Part shown: positions 5,488-5,931 of the stretch, one piece after another
Layout of the letters: each line of letters starts with the position of its first letter
Numbering within the stretch: the stretch's first letter is position 1
DNA from: Rubrivirga sp.
GTDB lineage: Bacteria; Bacteroidota; Rhodothermia; Rhodothermales; Rubricoccaceae
DNA length: 5,931 nt
Direction of reading: 5' to 3'
NCBI GenBank assembly: GCA_012269805.1
Contig: JAAXJP010000665.1
Span: 1 to 5,931, forward strand
The notes under the pieces: generated by a model
Database searches by the model: none
What the model was told of the DNA's origin: nothing
Seen by the model: the letters and a program-made list of their open reading frames with translations, nothing else
Position numbers and translations under genes: made by a program

Positions 5488-5931
5488 GTGCATACTCCTC
5501 CCCCCCTCGGCGCTCTCGTCGAGCCCGACGGCGTCCGCTTTCGCGTCTGGGCCCCCGTCGCCGACCGCGTTGACCTCGAAGTCGTTGGCCGCGAGCCGGT
5601 CCGTCTCGAGTCGGTCGGCGAGGGCGGCCACCACGAGGCGTTCGTCGCCGGCCTCGGCCCCGGTGCGCACTACCGCTACCGCCTCGACGGCGGCGACGCG
5701 TTCCCCGACCCCGCCTCGCGGTTCCAGCCCGAGGGTGTCCACGGGCCGAGCGAGGTCGTGGATCCGACCTTCGAGTGGACCGACGGCGGCTGGGCGCCGC
5801 CGGTGCTCCGCGACCTCGTGATCTACGAGCTCCACGTCGGCACCTTCACCGAGGCGGGCACCTTCGACGGCGTCCGCCAGCGGCTCCGCGACCTGAAGGC
5901 GCTCGGCGTGACGGCCCTCGAACTGATGCCG
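5488..5931 (+). CDS. treZ: Malto-oligosyltrehalose trehalohydrolase, 3' truncated by window edge
   Basis: TreZ (EC 3.2.1.141, GH13) cleaves maltooligosyl trehalose, made by TreY from glycogen or maltodextrin ends, to release trehalose in the cytoplasm. The first 148 codons are present, against roughly 550-620 for a full protein. Residues 1 to about 95 are the N-terminal beta-sandwich (RFRVWAP at 17-23, GAHYRYRLDG, then DPASRFQPEGVHGPSEVVDP, a TreZ-typical motif). The catalytic barrel opens with DLVIYELHVGTFTEAGTF (YELHVGTF at 113-120) and LGVTALELMP (139-148). The catalytic Asp/Glu residues lie beyond the window. The GTG at 5488 is the only start codon in this frame after the malQ stop 24 bp upstream, and it places the sandwich at the usual distance from the N-terminus. 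No Shine-Dalgarno motif. The close same-strand spacing suggests co-transcription with malQ. Confidence 0.93.
   Translation, partial: MHTPPPLGALVEPDGVRFRVWAPVADRVDLEVVGREPVRLESVGEGGHHEAFVAGLGPGAHYRYRLDGGDAFPDPASRFQPEGVHGPSEVVDPTFEWTDGGWAPPVLRDLVIYELHVGTFTEAGTFDGVRQRLRDLKALGVTALELMP

Overview
The window is very GC-rich DNA with C-ending codons, many Asp/Glu residues, GTG starts and no Shine-Dalgarno motifs. It carries a Bacteroidota/Rhodothermota-type outer-membrane receptor. I infer a Rhodothermota bacterium of the Rubricoccus/Rubrivirga/Salinibacter kind. This is an inference from protein style only; there is no rRNA or marker gene here.

Layout, all on the + strand. (1) 1-2055: the 3' part of a TonB-dependent outer-membrane receptor, followed by a hairpin terminator (2092-2117). 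(2) A perfect 26-bp palindrome (2128-2153), then 2221-3234: a GlpQ-type periplasmic glycerophosphodiester phosphodiesterase. (3) 3235-3912: no intact gene. It contains a 251-bp internally deleted IS3-family element (3376-3626) with 24-bp terminal inverted repeats around a truncated OrfA, then about 290 bp of hairpin-rich non-coding DNA. (4) 3913-5463: malQ (4-alpha-glucanotransferase, GH77), complete at both ends and in frame throughout, but with two stop codons inside a short patch of clustered substitutions. (5) 5488-5931: the first 148 codons of treZ (malto-oligosyltrehalose trehalohydrolase), 24 bp after malQ and running off the window.

The malQ-treZ pair points to a glycogen/maltodextrin-to-trehalose locus: MalQ reshapes linear glucans, TreY (expected nearby, not seen) makes the terminal trehalosyl linkage and TreZ releases trehalose. 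The receptor and the phosphodiesterase are separate envelope functions with no evident link to it.

The most notable signal is the malQ patch (about 4069-4158). Codon by codon it still aligns with the conserved GPTGYGDSPY...SAFAGNP segment of the family, with no indel, but most codons differ by one base, largely C-to-A changes, two of which create stops. It is either a real, very local hypermutation that inactivated malQ or a cluster of base-call/assembly errors. I found no complete undescribed system.
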